Shown here: positions 15,116 to 24,383 of the stretch, piece after piece
Position numbering within the stretch: position 1 is the first letter of the stretch
Layout of the letters: every line of letters starts with the position of its first letter
Assembly: GCF_003144315.1 (NCBI RefSeq)
Contig: NZ_MPDK01000007.1
Coordinates: 62,001 to 126,000 of the forward strand
Direction: 5' to 3'
Source: Sulfoacidibacillus thermotolerans
Lineage (GTDB): Bacteria; Bacillota; Bacilli; Alicyclobacillales; SLC66
Length of the DNA: 64,000 nt
Translations under genes and position numbers: made by a program
The notes under the pieces: generated by a model
What the model saw: only the letters and a program-made list of their open reading frames with translations
Database searches by the model: none
Told to the model about the DNA's origin: nothing

Positions 15116-16261
15116 GTGGAGTTGAGACTGAGCTCTGAGCAGGAGGCCATGCGCAAACTGGTTCGCGATTTTGCAGGGCGCGTGATTGCGCCGCAGGCGC
15201 AGTCCATCGATGAAACGGACGCATTTCCTCGCAGTATTGTTAAACAAATGGGTGAATTGGGTCTGCTCGGGTTGCCGATCCCCGAAGAGTATGGAGGCGT
15301 CGGTGCAGATTACGTTTCCTACATGCTGGCAATTGAGGAGATCAGTTATGCGAGTGCAGCGCTTGGCGTAATTCTCGCCGTGCACACATCAGTAGGAACC
15401 TTACCCATTTATCATTTTGGAACGCCGGAACAAAGGGAACTCTATGTCCCTAAGCTCGCCACAGGCGAATGGATCGGTGCTTTTGCACTAACAGAGCCTA
15501 ATGCTGGATCAGATGCACAAAGCATCCAAACACGTGCTGTGCGAGATGGGGATTTTTATCGTTTAACAGGAAATAAAGTATTTATTACAAATGGTGGCGA
15601 AGCAGACGTTTATACAGTGTTTGCTGTGACACAACCTGGAATGGGCGCGCATGGAATGTCTGCGTTTATCGTCCCGAAAGAGACAAAAGGCTTTCACGTA
15701 GGGAAAAAGGAACGTAAGATGGGACTAAATGGTTCATCTACTGCCGAACTTATTTTTGACGAAGCATGGGTGCCAGTAGAAAACCGACTGGGCGCGGAGG
15801 GCGAAGGATTTAAGATTGCGATGTCACAACTCGATGGAGGGCGCATCGGGATTGCCGCCCAAGCATTAGGTATTGCGCGTGCCGCATTTGATGCGGGAAA
15901 GCAATATGTTGCGCAACGGCGACAGTTTGGGCGACCACTCGCCGATTTTCAGTCCATACAAATTACACTCGCCGATTTAGCAATGCAAATTGAGGCGGCC
16001 AAACTGCTGACCTATCGCGCTGCCACATTGCGAGCAAGGAATGCACCTTGTACCATGGAGGCGTCGATGGCAAAACTTTTCTCAACAGATACCGCTATGC
16101 ACGTGACAACGGAAGCAGTCCAGTTATTTGGGGGTTATGGGTATACAAAGGACTATCCTGTTGAGCGGTATATGCGTGATGCAAAAGTTACGCAGATCTA
16201 TGAAGGAACAAATCAAATTCAGCGCATCGTGATCGCCAAGAGTTTGGCGAATAAAGAGTAA
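15116..16261 (+). CDS. Acyl-CoA dehydrogenase (short-chain type)
   Basis: FAD enzyme that introduces the alpha,beta double bond in acyl-CoA and hands electrons to ETF. 381 residues from GTG 15116: AAGGAGG (15102-15108) is seven bases before this codon but only one before ATG 15110. Family motifs: [64 protein letters not shown] and the catalytic-base loop YEGTNQIQR. Very similar to the next gene, so the pair probably arose by duplication. A 123-base gap separates it from hbd, with no convincing terminator. Confidence 0.93.
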   Translation: MELRLSSEQEAMRKLVRDFAGRVIAPQAQSIDETDAFPRSIVKQMGELGLLGLPIPEEYGGVGADYVSYMLAIEEISYASAALGVILAVHTSVGTLPIYHFGTPEQRELYVPKLATGEWIGAFALTEPNAGSDAQSIQTRAVRDGDFYRLTGNKVFITNGGEADVYTVFAVTQPGMGAHGMSAFIVPKETKGFHVGKKERKMGLNGSSTAELIFDEAWVPVENRLGAEGEGFKIAMSQLDGGRIGIAAQALGIARAAFDAGKQYVAQRRQFGRPLADFQSIQITLADLAMQIEAAKLLTYRAATLRARNAPCTMEASMAKLFSTDTAMHVTTEAVQLFGGYGYTKDYPVERYMRDAKVTQIYEGTNQIQRIVIAKSLANKE

Positions 16262-16282
16262 ATTTAGGGGCGATAAAAACGT

Positions 16283-17425
16283 ATGAATTTTACATTGACT
16301 GAAGAGCAGGAAGCACTGCGCAAGCTCGTTCGCGATTTTGCGATGAAGGAAGTAGCTCCATCTGCCGCACAACGGGATGAAGAAGAAGTATTTGACCGGG
16401 CCATTTTCAATAAAATGGGCCGCATCGGTTTGACAGGAATTCCTTGGCCGGAAGAGTATGGGGGCGCGGGACTTGATTTTGTCAGTTACGTGATTGCAGT
16501 AGAAGAATTATCGCGTGTATGTGCATCGACTGGTGTAACTCTATCGGCTCATTTATCACTCGCTTCGTGGCCTATCTTTAAGTTCGGGACGGAAGAACAG
16601 AAGCAAAAGTACCTGCGGCCCTTGGCGCTGGGAGAGAAATTGGGTGCCTATGGACTTACCGAACCAAGTGCAGGTACAGATGCAGCAAGTCTTCGGACAA
16701 CTGCAGTGCGTGATGGGGACGAATATATTTTAAATGGCACAAAGATGTTCACGACAAATGGCGGCGAAGCAGATATTTATGTCGTGTTTGCAACCACAGA
16801 TGCAAGCAAAAAGGCAAAAGGAGTTACGGCATTTATCGTTGAAAAAGGAATGCCAGGCTTTACATTTGGCAAGAAAGAAAAGAAGATGGGGATTCGGTCA
16901 TCCCCGACTGTGGAATTGATCTTTGATCAGTGCCGAGTTCCAATGGCCAATGTACTTGGGGAGGAAGGTCAAGGGTTTAAGATTGCGATGATGACGTTGG
17001 ATGGTGGGCGTAATGGCATTGCCGCTCAAGCTTTAGGTATCGCTAGTGGAGCGCTGGATGCGGCGCTAGAGTATGCAAAAACGCGGACGCAATTTAATCG
17101 CCCGATTACCGATTTTCAAGCAATCCAATTTAAATTGGCAGATATGGCGAAACAAGTTGAAGCTGCTCGCTTATTGACGTATCAAGCTGCATGGTTGGAA
17201 GATAACCAACTTCCGTACGGGAAGGCCTCGGCGATGGCGAAGGTTTTTGCATCCGATGCTGCCATGTACGTGACAACTGAAGCGGTGCAAATTCATGGCG
17301 GCTATGGGTTTACACGAGATTATGCCGTAGAGCGCTTTATGCGTGATGCGAAAATTACGCAAATTTACGAAGGAACCAACGAAGTGCAACGCATCGTCAT
17401 CGCGGGCCATGTCCTCAAAGATTAG
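16283..17425 (+). CDS. Acyl-CoA dehydrogenase (second copy)
   Basis: 380 residues, starting [20 protein letters not shown]. Motifs: [69 protein letters not shown] and YEGTNEVQR with the catalytic Glu. It lies 21 bases after the first copy and is almost certainly co-transcribed. Substrate chain length cannot be read from the sequence; butyryl/crotonyl-CoA would suit the lysine pathway, but branched-chain acyl-CoA is also possible. Electrons should go through an ETF encoded elsewhere to the membrane Fe-S oxidoreductase at 9969-11972. Confidence 0.93.
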   Translation: MNFTLTEEQEALRKLVRDFAMKEVAPSAAQRDEEEVFDRAIFNKMGRIGLTGIPWPEEYGGAGLDFVSYVIAVEELSRVCASTGVTLSAHLSLASWPIFKFGTEEQKQKYLRPLALGEKLGAYGLTEPSAGTDAASLRTTAVRDGDEYILNGTKMFTTNGGEADIYVVFATTDASKKAKGVTAFIVEKGMPGFTFGKKEKKMGIRSSPTVELIFDQCRVPMANVLGEEGQGFKIAMMTLDGGRNGIAAQALGIASGALDAALEYAKTRTQFNRPITDFQAIQFKLADMAKQVEAARLLTYQAAWLEDNQLPYGKASAMAKVFASDAAMYVTTEAVQIHGGYGFTRDYAVERFMRDAKITQIYEGTNEVQRIVIAGHVLKD

Positions 17426-17493
17426 CAGAGATACAGAGAGCACGCATGTGTAGAATGTAAACAGGTTTGTCGTGAAACGGGGAGTTTTACACA

Positions 17494-18447
17494 GTGGAGC
17501 AGTTTGTCAAAGAGCTTGCACGTGGAAATCCACGTGCAATCGCACGTGCGATCACCTATATGGAGGAAGGTACTGAGGAGGCAAACGAGCTATTGGCTCG
17601 ATTACAAAGTCCTTTGGGGGCCGTCCGTCAAGTTCATATCATAGGGATCACTGGAGCACCAGGAGCAGGGAAGAGTTCGCTTGTTGATCAACTCATGGGG
17701 TATTTGCGGAGTCAAGGTTTGCGTCTGGCTGTACTTGCCATCGATCCCAGCAGCCCATTTACTGGGGGGGCTGTTCTTGGGGATCGTGTTCGTATGATGC
17801 GACATGCACTTGATTCAGGGATCTTTATTCGAAGTATGGGAACGCGGGGGAGCGGGGGAGGGCTCTCCCGTTCTGTTCGTGATGTACTGCAAGTCTTGTC
17901 TTATGCTCCGTTTGATGTGATTTTGCTTGAGACCGTTGGAGTAGGGCAGGCAGAACTTGATATCGTTTATGTAGCAGATACGGTAACGGTTGTCTTAACA
18001 CCTGTTGGAGGAGATCAAGTACAAGCGGCAAAAGCGGGGCTCATGGAAATTGGTGATGTCTTTTTGATCAATAAAGCGGATATTCCAGGAGCAGAACGCA
18101 CAGCAAAAGATGTGCGAGACATGCTCCACGTTGCGGATCACAAAGAGGATTGGGAACCGCCTGTGGTACTTGTCTCCGCATTACAAAATACAGGGATTGC
18201 GGAGTGGTGGGCAGAATGTGAGCGTCACTTTGCGTTTTTAGCTCAGGAGGAGCGACTACAAACGCGTAGAGGGCGTGCGCGTGTACAGGCGATGCGTGAG
18301 TTGCTGCAGCAAAATATGTGGCGAGAGATGGAGCGTAAATTGCGTCTGGACGAGCGGTATATTCGTTTGCAAGAGTATGTACAAAGTGGGGAATGGTCGG
18401 TGCAACGTGCTGTCCGTGAAATTCTACACGATATATTCAAGGAATAG
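17494..18447 (+). CDS. MeaB/ArgK-type G3E P-loop GTPase
   Basis: 317 residues. GTPase chaperone that in known cases gates cobalamin loading of and protects adenosylcobalamin mutases such as methylmalonyl-CoA mutase. P-loop GITGAPGAGKSSL (about residues 50-62), LAIDPSSPFTGGAVLGDR, MRHALDSGIFIRSMGTRG, switch ETVGVGQAE and base recognition NKAD. GTG start behind ACGGGGAG. No acyl-CoA mutase lies in the window; the only B12 enzyme here is KamDE. It may serve a mutase encoded elsewhere or, less conventionally, KamDE. Confidence 0.9.
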   Translation: MEQFVKELARGNPRAIARAITYMEEGTEEANELLARLQSPLGAVRQVHIIGITGAPGAGKSSLVDQLMGYLRSQGLRLAVLAIDPSSPFTGGAVLGDRVRMMRHALDSGIFIRSMGTRGSGGGLSRSVRDVLQVLSYAPFDVILLETVGVGQAELDIVYVADTVTVVLTPVGGDQVQAAKAGLMEIGDVFLINKADIPGAERTAKDVRDMLHVADHKEDWEPPVVLVSALQNTGIAEWWAECERHFAFLAQEERLQTRRGRARVQAMRELLQQNMWREMERKLRLDERYIRLQEYVQSGEWSVQRAVREILHDIFKE

Positions 18448-18573
18448 GGATTGCAAGGAACTCTTGGACGCTCTTTTTATAGGAATTTTCGCTATAACGC
18501 ATTGCGGCTGAGAGGCAAGTGTGATTTAATGATTTAATGATCAAGAGATGATGCATGAGTAGGAGTGTGCAAA

Positions 18574-19098
18574 GTGACAGTTCAGGTAAAGCTGGCCGAT
18601 CGAACGGCAGAACAACTGCGCGAGATGCCACTGATCGAGATTGCGTACGAGTTACTTGCAGAAGCAAAAGAACCGATTTACTATCGCGATCTGATGGGAA
18701 AAGTGGCAGGGCTCTTAGGGCTGACACAGGCAGAGATCGATGCGGTGATCGCCCATTTGTATACGGATATCAATATAGATGGCCGGTTTTTATGCATTGG
18801 GGACAACGTGTGGGGACTGAAGCGTTGGTACCCAGTGGAACGCAGTACAGAGCGCACATCGAGTCGTCGTTTTGTCCGTAAAGAAGCGCTCAGCTTAGAT
18901 GATGAAGACGATCTTGAGGTCGATGATCTCGAACTCGAAGAACTGGAGTTAGAAGAGGAGCCGCCGTTTGTTTTGGCAGATGATGAGGATCTTCTTGAAG
19001 AAGAGGATGAAATCGTCGACGACGAACTTGAGTTTCTGGATGCCGAAGATGAAGTGGAAGATCTTGTTGAGGAAGAAGAGGAAGGCGAAGATTTTTGA
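18574..19098 (+). CDS. rpoE: DNA-directed RNA polymerase delta subunit
   Basis: Firmicute-specific RNA polymerase subunit that increases promoter selectivity and recycling. 174 residues: N-terminal folded HARE-HTH domain (about 1-85, with MPLIEIAYELL, YYRDLMGKVA and VWGLKRWYP) and a long Asp/Glu-rich unstructured tail (about 100-174). GTG 18574 is chosen because AGGAG (18561-18565) overlaps the upstream GTG 18565. It precedes pyrG as in Bacillus. Confidence 0.92.
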   Translation: MTVQVKLADRTAEQLREMPLIEIAYELLAEAKEPIYYRDLMGKVAGLLGLTQAEIDAVIAHLYTDINIDGRFLCIGDNVWGLKRWYPVERSTERTSSRRFVRKEALSLDDEDDLEVDDLELEELELEEEPPFVLADDEDLLEEEDEIVDDELEFLDAEDEVEDLVEEEEEGEDF

Positions 19099-19123
19099 TT
19101 GTGCGGGCGTTTTCGCGCAATGC

Positions 19124-19153
19124 TTGACAGAGTCATTCCCTTCTCGGTACGAT
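19124..19153 (+). promoter_or_regulatory. Sigma-A promoter of pyrG
   Basis: TTGACA (19124-19129) and TACGAT (19148-19153), 18-base spacer, between rpoE and pyrG. The -35 is perfect and the -10 matches at 4 of 6 positions. Transcription should begin about 80 bases before the pyrG start and include the hairpin at 19186-19206. Confidence 0.6.
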
Positions 19154-19185
19154 AGGCAAGTCAATTGGATGATGTGCATGTAGTG

Positions 19186-19213
19186 CGTTCTGGCAAAGCC
19201 AGGACGTTTATTT
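19186..19213 (+). terminator. Terminator-like attenuator in the pyrG leader
   Basis: CGTTCTGGC (19186-19194), loop AAA, GCCAGGACG (19198-19206), then TTTATTT. Nine pairs with one wobble, placed between the pyrG promoter and its start codon. In B. subtilis a leader terminator of pyrG is bypassed at low CTP by repeated G addition at the transcript 5' end. The usual GGGC start is not obvious here, so the switch mechanism is uncertain. Confidence 0.65.
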
Positions 19214-19224
19214 TGTGATCGTAG

Positions 19225-20853
<1,629 letters not shown>

Positions 20854-20856
20854 AGC

Positions 20857-20883
20857 AGGAACATTTAACAAAATGTCGAATAT
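20857..20883 (+). promoter_or_regulatory. Sigma-H promoter of spo0F
   Basis: AGGAACA (20857-20863) and GAATAT (20878-20883) fit the sigma-H pattern RNAGGAWWW - 11/12 - RNNGAATWW; AGGA and GAAT are separated by 17 bases, the correct spacing. It starts right at the end of pyrG. B. subtilis spo0F is known to use sigma-H. Confidence 0.6.
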
Positions 20884-20977
20884 AGACAAAGTTGACTACG
20901 ATTCGCTTGTCAAAACACATGGCGCTGAGCTTCAGAAGTGTGTTGCGAAGATTCATGCGCTAGACAAGGAGTGACAA

Positions 20978-21385
20978 GTGACGATGAAAATTTTAGTCGT
21001 CGATGATCAATTCGGCATTCGACTGTTGTTGCAGGAAGTGCTCAGCCGGGACGGATATGAAGTGTACTGTGCGGAAAATGGCACGCAGGCGCTCTCCGTC
21101 TTGGCGCGCGAGCAGCTGCAGCTGGTGCTGTTAGACATGAAGATTCCAGGAATGAACGGAATTGAGATTTTAACGAATATCCGCAAGCTAGATCCACGTT
21201 TAAAGGTGATTATGATGACAGCTTACGGAGAATTGGATTTAGTTAAAGAAGCCGCTGCGCTCAATGCCATAGGACATTTTGCTAAGCCATTTGACATTGA
21301 CGAGATGCGGCGGTATATCGCACAATTGATCGGGGTGCCTGGAAATGACGGAAACGTCCAATCTGCAGGAGTACAGTTCTATTAG
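20978..21385 (+). CDS. spo0F: Sporulation phosphorelay response regulator Spo0F
   Basis: Single-domain receiver relaying phosphate from sensor kinases to Spo0B. Acid pocket VVDDQFGIR, phospho-acceptor Asp53 in [11 protein letters not shown], Thr/Tyr switch MMTAYGELD and Lys in [12 protein letters not shown] are all typical. GTG 20978 or ATG 20984 may start it, behind AAGGAG. The C-terminus is longer than in B. subtilis because the frame runs 41 bases into kal, whose ATG is at 21345, so the two genes are probably translationally coupled. A sigma-H promoter lies about 100 bases upstream. Confidence 0.95.
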   Translation: MTMKILVVDDQFGIRLLLQEVLSRDGYEVYCAENGTQALSVLAREQLQLVLLDMKIPGMNGIEILTNIRKLDPRLKVIMMTAYGELDLVKEAAALNAIGHFAKPFDIDEMRRYIAQLIGVPGNDGNVQSAGVQFY

Positions 21386-21794
21386 TCAAGCGCTCAATCA
21401 ACAAGAGTATGTGATTCTTCGCACACGTATGGCGTCTGCTGATGCACATTATGCGGGAAACTTGGTGGATGGCGCAAAAATGTTGCAATTATTTGGCGAT
21501 GTTGCGACGGAATTGCTAATTCGCCATGATGGGGATGAAGGATTATTTGTCGCTTATGATCGCGTTGAATTTAAAGCGCCCGTATTTGGCGGTGACTATG
21601 TCGAAGTGTATGGTCGGATCGTAGATGTTGGAAAAACCTCGCGGAAGATGGAATTTTATGCGTTCAAGGTCATTCGCGCGGCGATTGATCCCGCAAATCC
21701 TTCAGCGGCGCAAGTGCTGAGTCCTCCAGAGCTTGTTACATTTGCATCGGGGACATGCGTTGTGCCTAAGGAAAAGCAACGCATAGTGAGGTGA
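21345..21794 (+). CDS. kal: 3-aminobutyryl-CoA ammonia-lyase
   Basis: Removes ammonia from L-3-aminobutyryl-CoA to give crotonyl-CoA, the fifth step of lysine degradation. 149 residues, hot-dog fold. Family stretches: [65 protein letters not shown] and [14 protein letters not shown] 21345 lies inside spo0F behind GGGGTG; the later ATG 21429 would remove the conserved strand VILRTRM. Its stop overlaps the ribosome-binding site of kce. It is 11.7 kb away from the main lysine operon. Confidence 0.92.
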   Translation: MTETSNLQEYSSISQALNQQEYVILRTRMASADAHYAGNLVDGAKMLQLFGDVATELLIRHDGDEGLFVAYDRVEFKAPVFGGDYVEVYGRIVDVGKTSRKMEFYAFKVIRAAIDPANPSAAQVLSPPELVTFASGTCVVPKEKQRIVR

Positions 21795-21799
21795 GAGAC

Positions 21800-22621
21800 A
21801 TGCAAAAACTAGTGATTACTGCAGCCGTCAATGGAGCAGAGGTAATGCGGGAGCAAACACCCTATGTACCCATTACCCCCGAGGAGATCGCGAGTGCAGC
21901 AGTTGAGGCAGCAGCAGCGGGTGCTTCGATTGTACACGTTCATGCGAGGCGTCCGGATGGGAGTCCTACACAAGATAAAGCAGTGTATCGAGAAATTATT
22001 GAGCGCATCAGAGAGCAAAGTTCTGTGATCGTCCAAGTTTCAACGGGCGGAGCAGTGGGCATGACAGCGGATGAACGCGGTGACGTCATTTCACTTGCGC
22101 CTGAGATGGCAACGCTTTCAACAGGGACTGTGAATTTTGGTGAAGGGGTTTTTTACAATTCGCCAGATTTAATTGCAGATTTTGCGGCGCGAATGAAAAA
22201 ATACGGTGTTCGTCCAGAAATTGAAGTGTTCGATATCGGAATGATCGCTAATGCACAAAACCTGGTGAAAAAGGGGTTGCTGAGTGAACCCCTGCATTTC
22301 GATCTTGTACTGGGAGTTCCTGGGGCGATACCGGGTGAGATCGCGCATCTTATGCATATGATTGCGACACTTCCGCAAGGAAGTACATGGACAGCGGCTG
22401 GAGTAGGCCGCGCCCAATTGCCAATTACGACAGCAGCGATCTTGCTAGGTGGACATGTTCGTGTAGGGCTTGAAGATAATATTTATTATACAAAAGGTCG
22501 TTTAGCTGAATCGAGCGCCCAGTTGGTTGCACGAGTCGTGCGAATTGCGCAAGAACTCGGTCGAGAGCTGGCAACACCTGATGAAGCGCGTCAAATAGTT
22601 GGGATTTCGTCACGCGCGTGA
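21800..22621 (+). CDS. kce: 3-keto-5-aminohexanoate cleavage enzyme
   Basis: Reacts 5-amino-3-oxohexanoate with acetyl-CoA to give 3-aminobutyryl-CoA and acetoacetate (BKACE family, Zn-dependent TIM barrel). 273 residues from ATG 21800, behind GAGGTGAGA. Metal-binding HVHAR near residue 45, VSTGGAVGMTADER, PEMATLSTGTVNFG, PEIEVFDIGM, WTAAGVGRAQLP and GGHVRVGLEDNIYY with the conserved Arg and Glu-Asp. It follows kal directly and supplies kal with substrate, so the pair is a functional unit placed between spo0F and fba. Confidence 0.94.
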   Translation: MQKLVITAAVNGAEVMREQTPYVPITPEEIASAAVEAAAAGASIVHVHARRPDGSPTQDKAVYREIIERIREQSSVIVQVSTGGAVGMTADERGDVISLAPEMATLSTGTVNFGEGVFYNSPDLIADFAARMKKYGVRPEIEVFDIGMIANAQNLVKKGLLSEPLHFDLVLGVPGAIPGEIAHLMHMIATLPQGSTWTAAGVGRAQLPITTAAILLGGHVRVGLEDNIYYTKGRLAESSAQLVARVVRIAQELGRELATPDEARQIVGISSRA

Positions 22622-22672
22622 TATGATGTACCTAGTTAACACATATTGAATGTAAGGATGGGGGAGATTCTT

Positions 22673-23527
22673 TTGCCTTTTGGTTCATTTAAGGCGGCTT
22701 TAGAAGATGGCTTTAAAAATGGATATGCAGTGGGACAGTTTAATATTAACAATTTAGAGTGGACGCAAGCGATTGTGGAGGTAGCGAACGAAGAGAATTC
22801 ACCTGTGATTCTTGGTGCTTCTGAAGGCGCAATCAAGTATATGGGAATTGAATATGTCGGCGCCATCGCTAAGGCGGCTGCAGATATGTCAAAGGTTCCG
22901 ATTATTCTTCATCTTGATCATGGAAGTAGCTACGATATGATTTTAAAATGTATCCGCTATGGATTTACCTCTGTTATGATTGATGGATCACATTATCCTT
23001 TGGAAGAAAATATTGCACTCACGAAAAAGGTTGTCGAAGCTTGTCATCCACTGGGCATTCATGTCGAAGGCGAACTCGGTCGCATTGGCGGTGTTGAAGA
23101 CGATTTGACGGTAGATGCGCGGGAGGCGGCACTTGTACGTCCTGAGGAGGCAGAGCGCTTTGTAAAGGAAACGGGCGTAGATGCATTTGCACCGGCAATT
23201 GGTTCTCAACATGGTCATTATAAAGGCAAACCGAATTTAGCGTTTGATCGTTTAGAAAAAGTGCGTGATCTGACGGGGATTCCGCTCGTTTTGCATGGCG
23301 GTACCGGAATTCCAGACGAAGATATCCGACATGCGATCAGTCTTGGTGTTGCGAAGATCAATGTCAATACCGAGAATCAATCCGCCTTTACGAATGTCAT
23401 TCGAGAGATTTTTGACCGTGATAAAGAAGTCTATGACCCCCGCAAATACCTCGGGCCAGGACGAGCAGCGATTAAAGATGCGGTAAGGGCAAAAATTCGT
23501 CTGTTTGGCAGTGCGGGTCGCGCTTGA
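22673..23527 (+). CDS. fba: Class II fructose-1,6-bisphosphate aldolase
   Basis: Zn-dependent aldolase of glycolysis and gluconeogenesis. 284 residues from TTG 22673 (MPFGSFKAAL), behind GGGGGAG; this matches the start of B. subtilis FbaA residue for residue in length. Metal-site HLDHGSS, DGSHYPLEEN, GELGRIGGVED, AIGSQHGHYKG, HGGTGIPDEDI and INVNTENQ. Standard neighbour of spo0F in Bacilli; here kal and kce are inserted between them. Confidence 0.95.
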   Translation: MPFGSFKAALEDGFKNGYAVGQFNINNLEWTQAIVEVANEENSPVILGASEGAIKYMGIEYVGAIAKAAADMSKVPIILHLDHGSSYDMILKCIRYGFTSVMIDGSHYPLEENIALTKKVVEACHPLGIHVEGELGRIGGVEDDLTVDAREAALVRPEEAERFVKETGVDAFAPAIGSQHGHYKGKPNLAFDRLEKVRDLTGIPLVLHGGTGIPDEDIRHAISLGVAKINVNTENQSAFTNVIREIFDRDKEVYDPRKYLGPGRAAIKDAVRAKIRLFGSAGRA

Positions 23528-23599
23528 TTGGTTAGACGAGATTGTTCTGGTTTTTGGATTCGGTGATGAGCGCCAGACGAAGGGAGTGAAGGGAAACCA

Positions 23600-24262
23600 G
23601 TGCGGTTTTACTTGGAGACTGCGCGTTTTTCTGAGGCACAACGGGCTTTGGCGCTCGGATTTGTTACGGGCATTTACATTGTGCGCAATGCGGTGGAGAT
23701 GAAAGGAAGGGACTACAATGATTTAGTTGGGGAGATCTCGAAACTGTCTCTTCCTTGGCTAGGCGTTGAACTTGATGCATTAGATCGCGAAGGGATCATT
23801 ACAGAAATACGCGAATTGCTACAGGTTGCGCCTGGATCATCCTTCCATCTGTTTACCCCTCTTACGCTCCAGACACTTCAAGCGTTGCATTCAGTGATCA
23901 GCCAATCACTCTTTTCAGAAGTGAATGTTGGTTTTCAGTATATTTGTTCGCTCACACAGTTGCTACTTGCAGTTCGGGCTGGCGCAAAAGAAGTTTTACT
24001 TGATGCGCGTACATTGAGGGAAGTCGGTATTGCTCTCCCGAATTTGCTATCCCAGATGAAGCGTTCGCTTATATCACATGGGCTCTCTTGTCAACTACTA
24101 GTTTATGGGGTTCAGGATGTACTTGAAGTGGAGCAATTGGCTTTAGCAGATGCAGACGGTGTCATTGGCTCATGGGATCTTTTGCAGGGACTTGCCTACC
24201 ATCCATATACAGATGTAAGTATCCAACGTATTTTGGTACAGCGCGGAAAGACGACCTCGTAA
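23600..24262 (+). CDS. Degenerate transaldolase-family protein (probable pseudoenzyme)
   Basis: 220 residues in the place of B. subtilis ywjH (tal). Overall pattern fits the short transaldolase/fructose-6-phosphate aldolase barrel (MRFYLETARFSEAQRALALG at the start). The catalytic residues are changed: Asp6 to Glu6, the TTNPS loop to IVRN at about 27-30 (Asn28 to Val), and the Schiff-base Lys of the VKIP strand aligns with His83 or neighbours in FHLFTP. The reading frame is intact with a good ribosome-binding site (AGGGA), so it is kept but unlikely to be a transaldolase. Function unknown. Confidence 0.75.
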   Translation: MRFYLETARFSEAQRALALGFVTGIYIVRNAVEMKGRDYNDLVGEISKLSLPWLGVELDALDREGIITEIRELLQVAPGSSFHLFTPLTLQTLQALHSVISQSLFSEVNVGFQYICSLTQLLLAVRAGAKEVLLDARTLREVGIALPNLLSQMKRSLISHGLSCQLLVYGVQDVLEVEQLALADADGVIGSWDLLQGLAYHPYTDVSIQRILVQRGKTTS

Positions 24263-24383
24263 CCTCGTAACATGATTGCTCGTTGCCCCTCTCTTAGTAC
24301 TAACCTCAGAATATGAGCTTCCTTTCATGTAACTCAGAAATTGGTCATGAAGATGTGTAACAAGATTAAGGAGTGGAAATTTC

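Noticed and set aside
18681-19136. Long Ser-rich minus-strand frame opposite rpoE
   Set aside because: It is the complement of the Asp/Glu-rich tail of delta (GAT/GAA codons read as Ser/Ser-like), a well-known shadow effect.
20873-20974. 33-codon frame between pyrG and spo0F (starts MSNIDKVDYD)
   Set aside because: Its ATG lies inside the sigma-H promoter -10 region, so the spo0F transcript cannot include it, and it has no good ribosome-binding site; its end holds the spo0F site instead.
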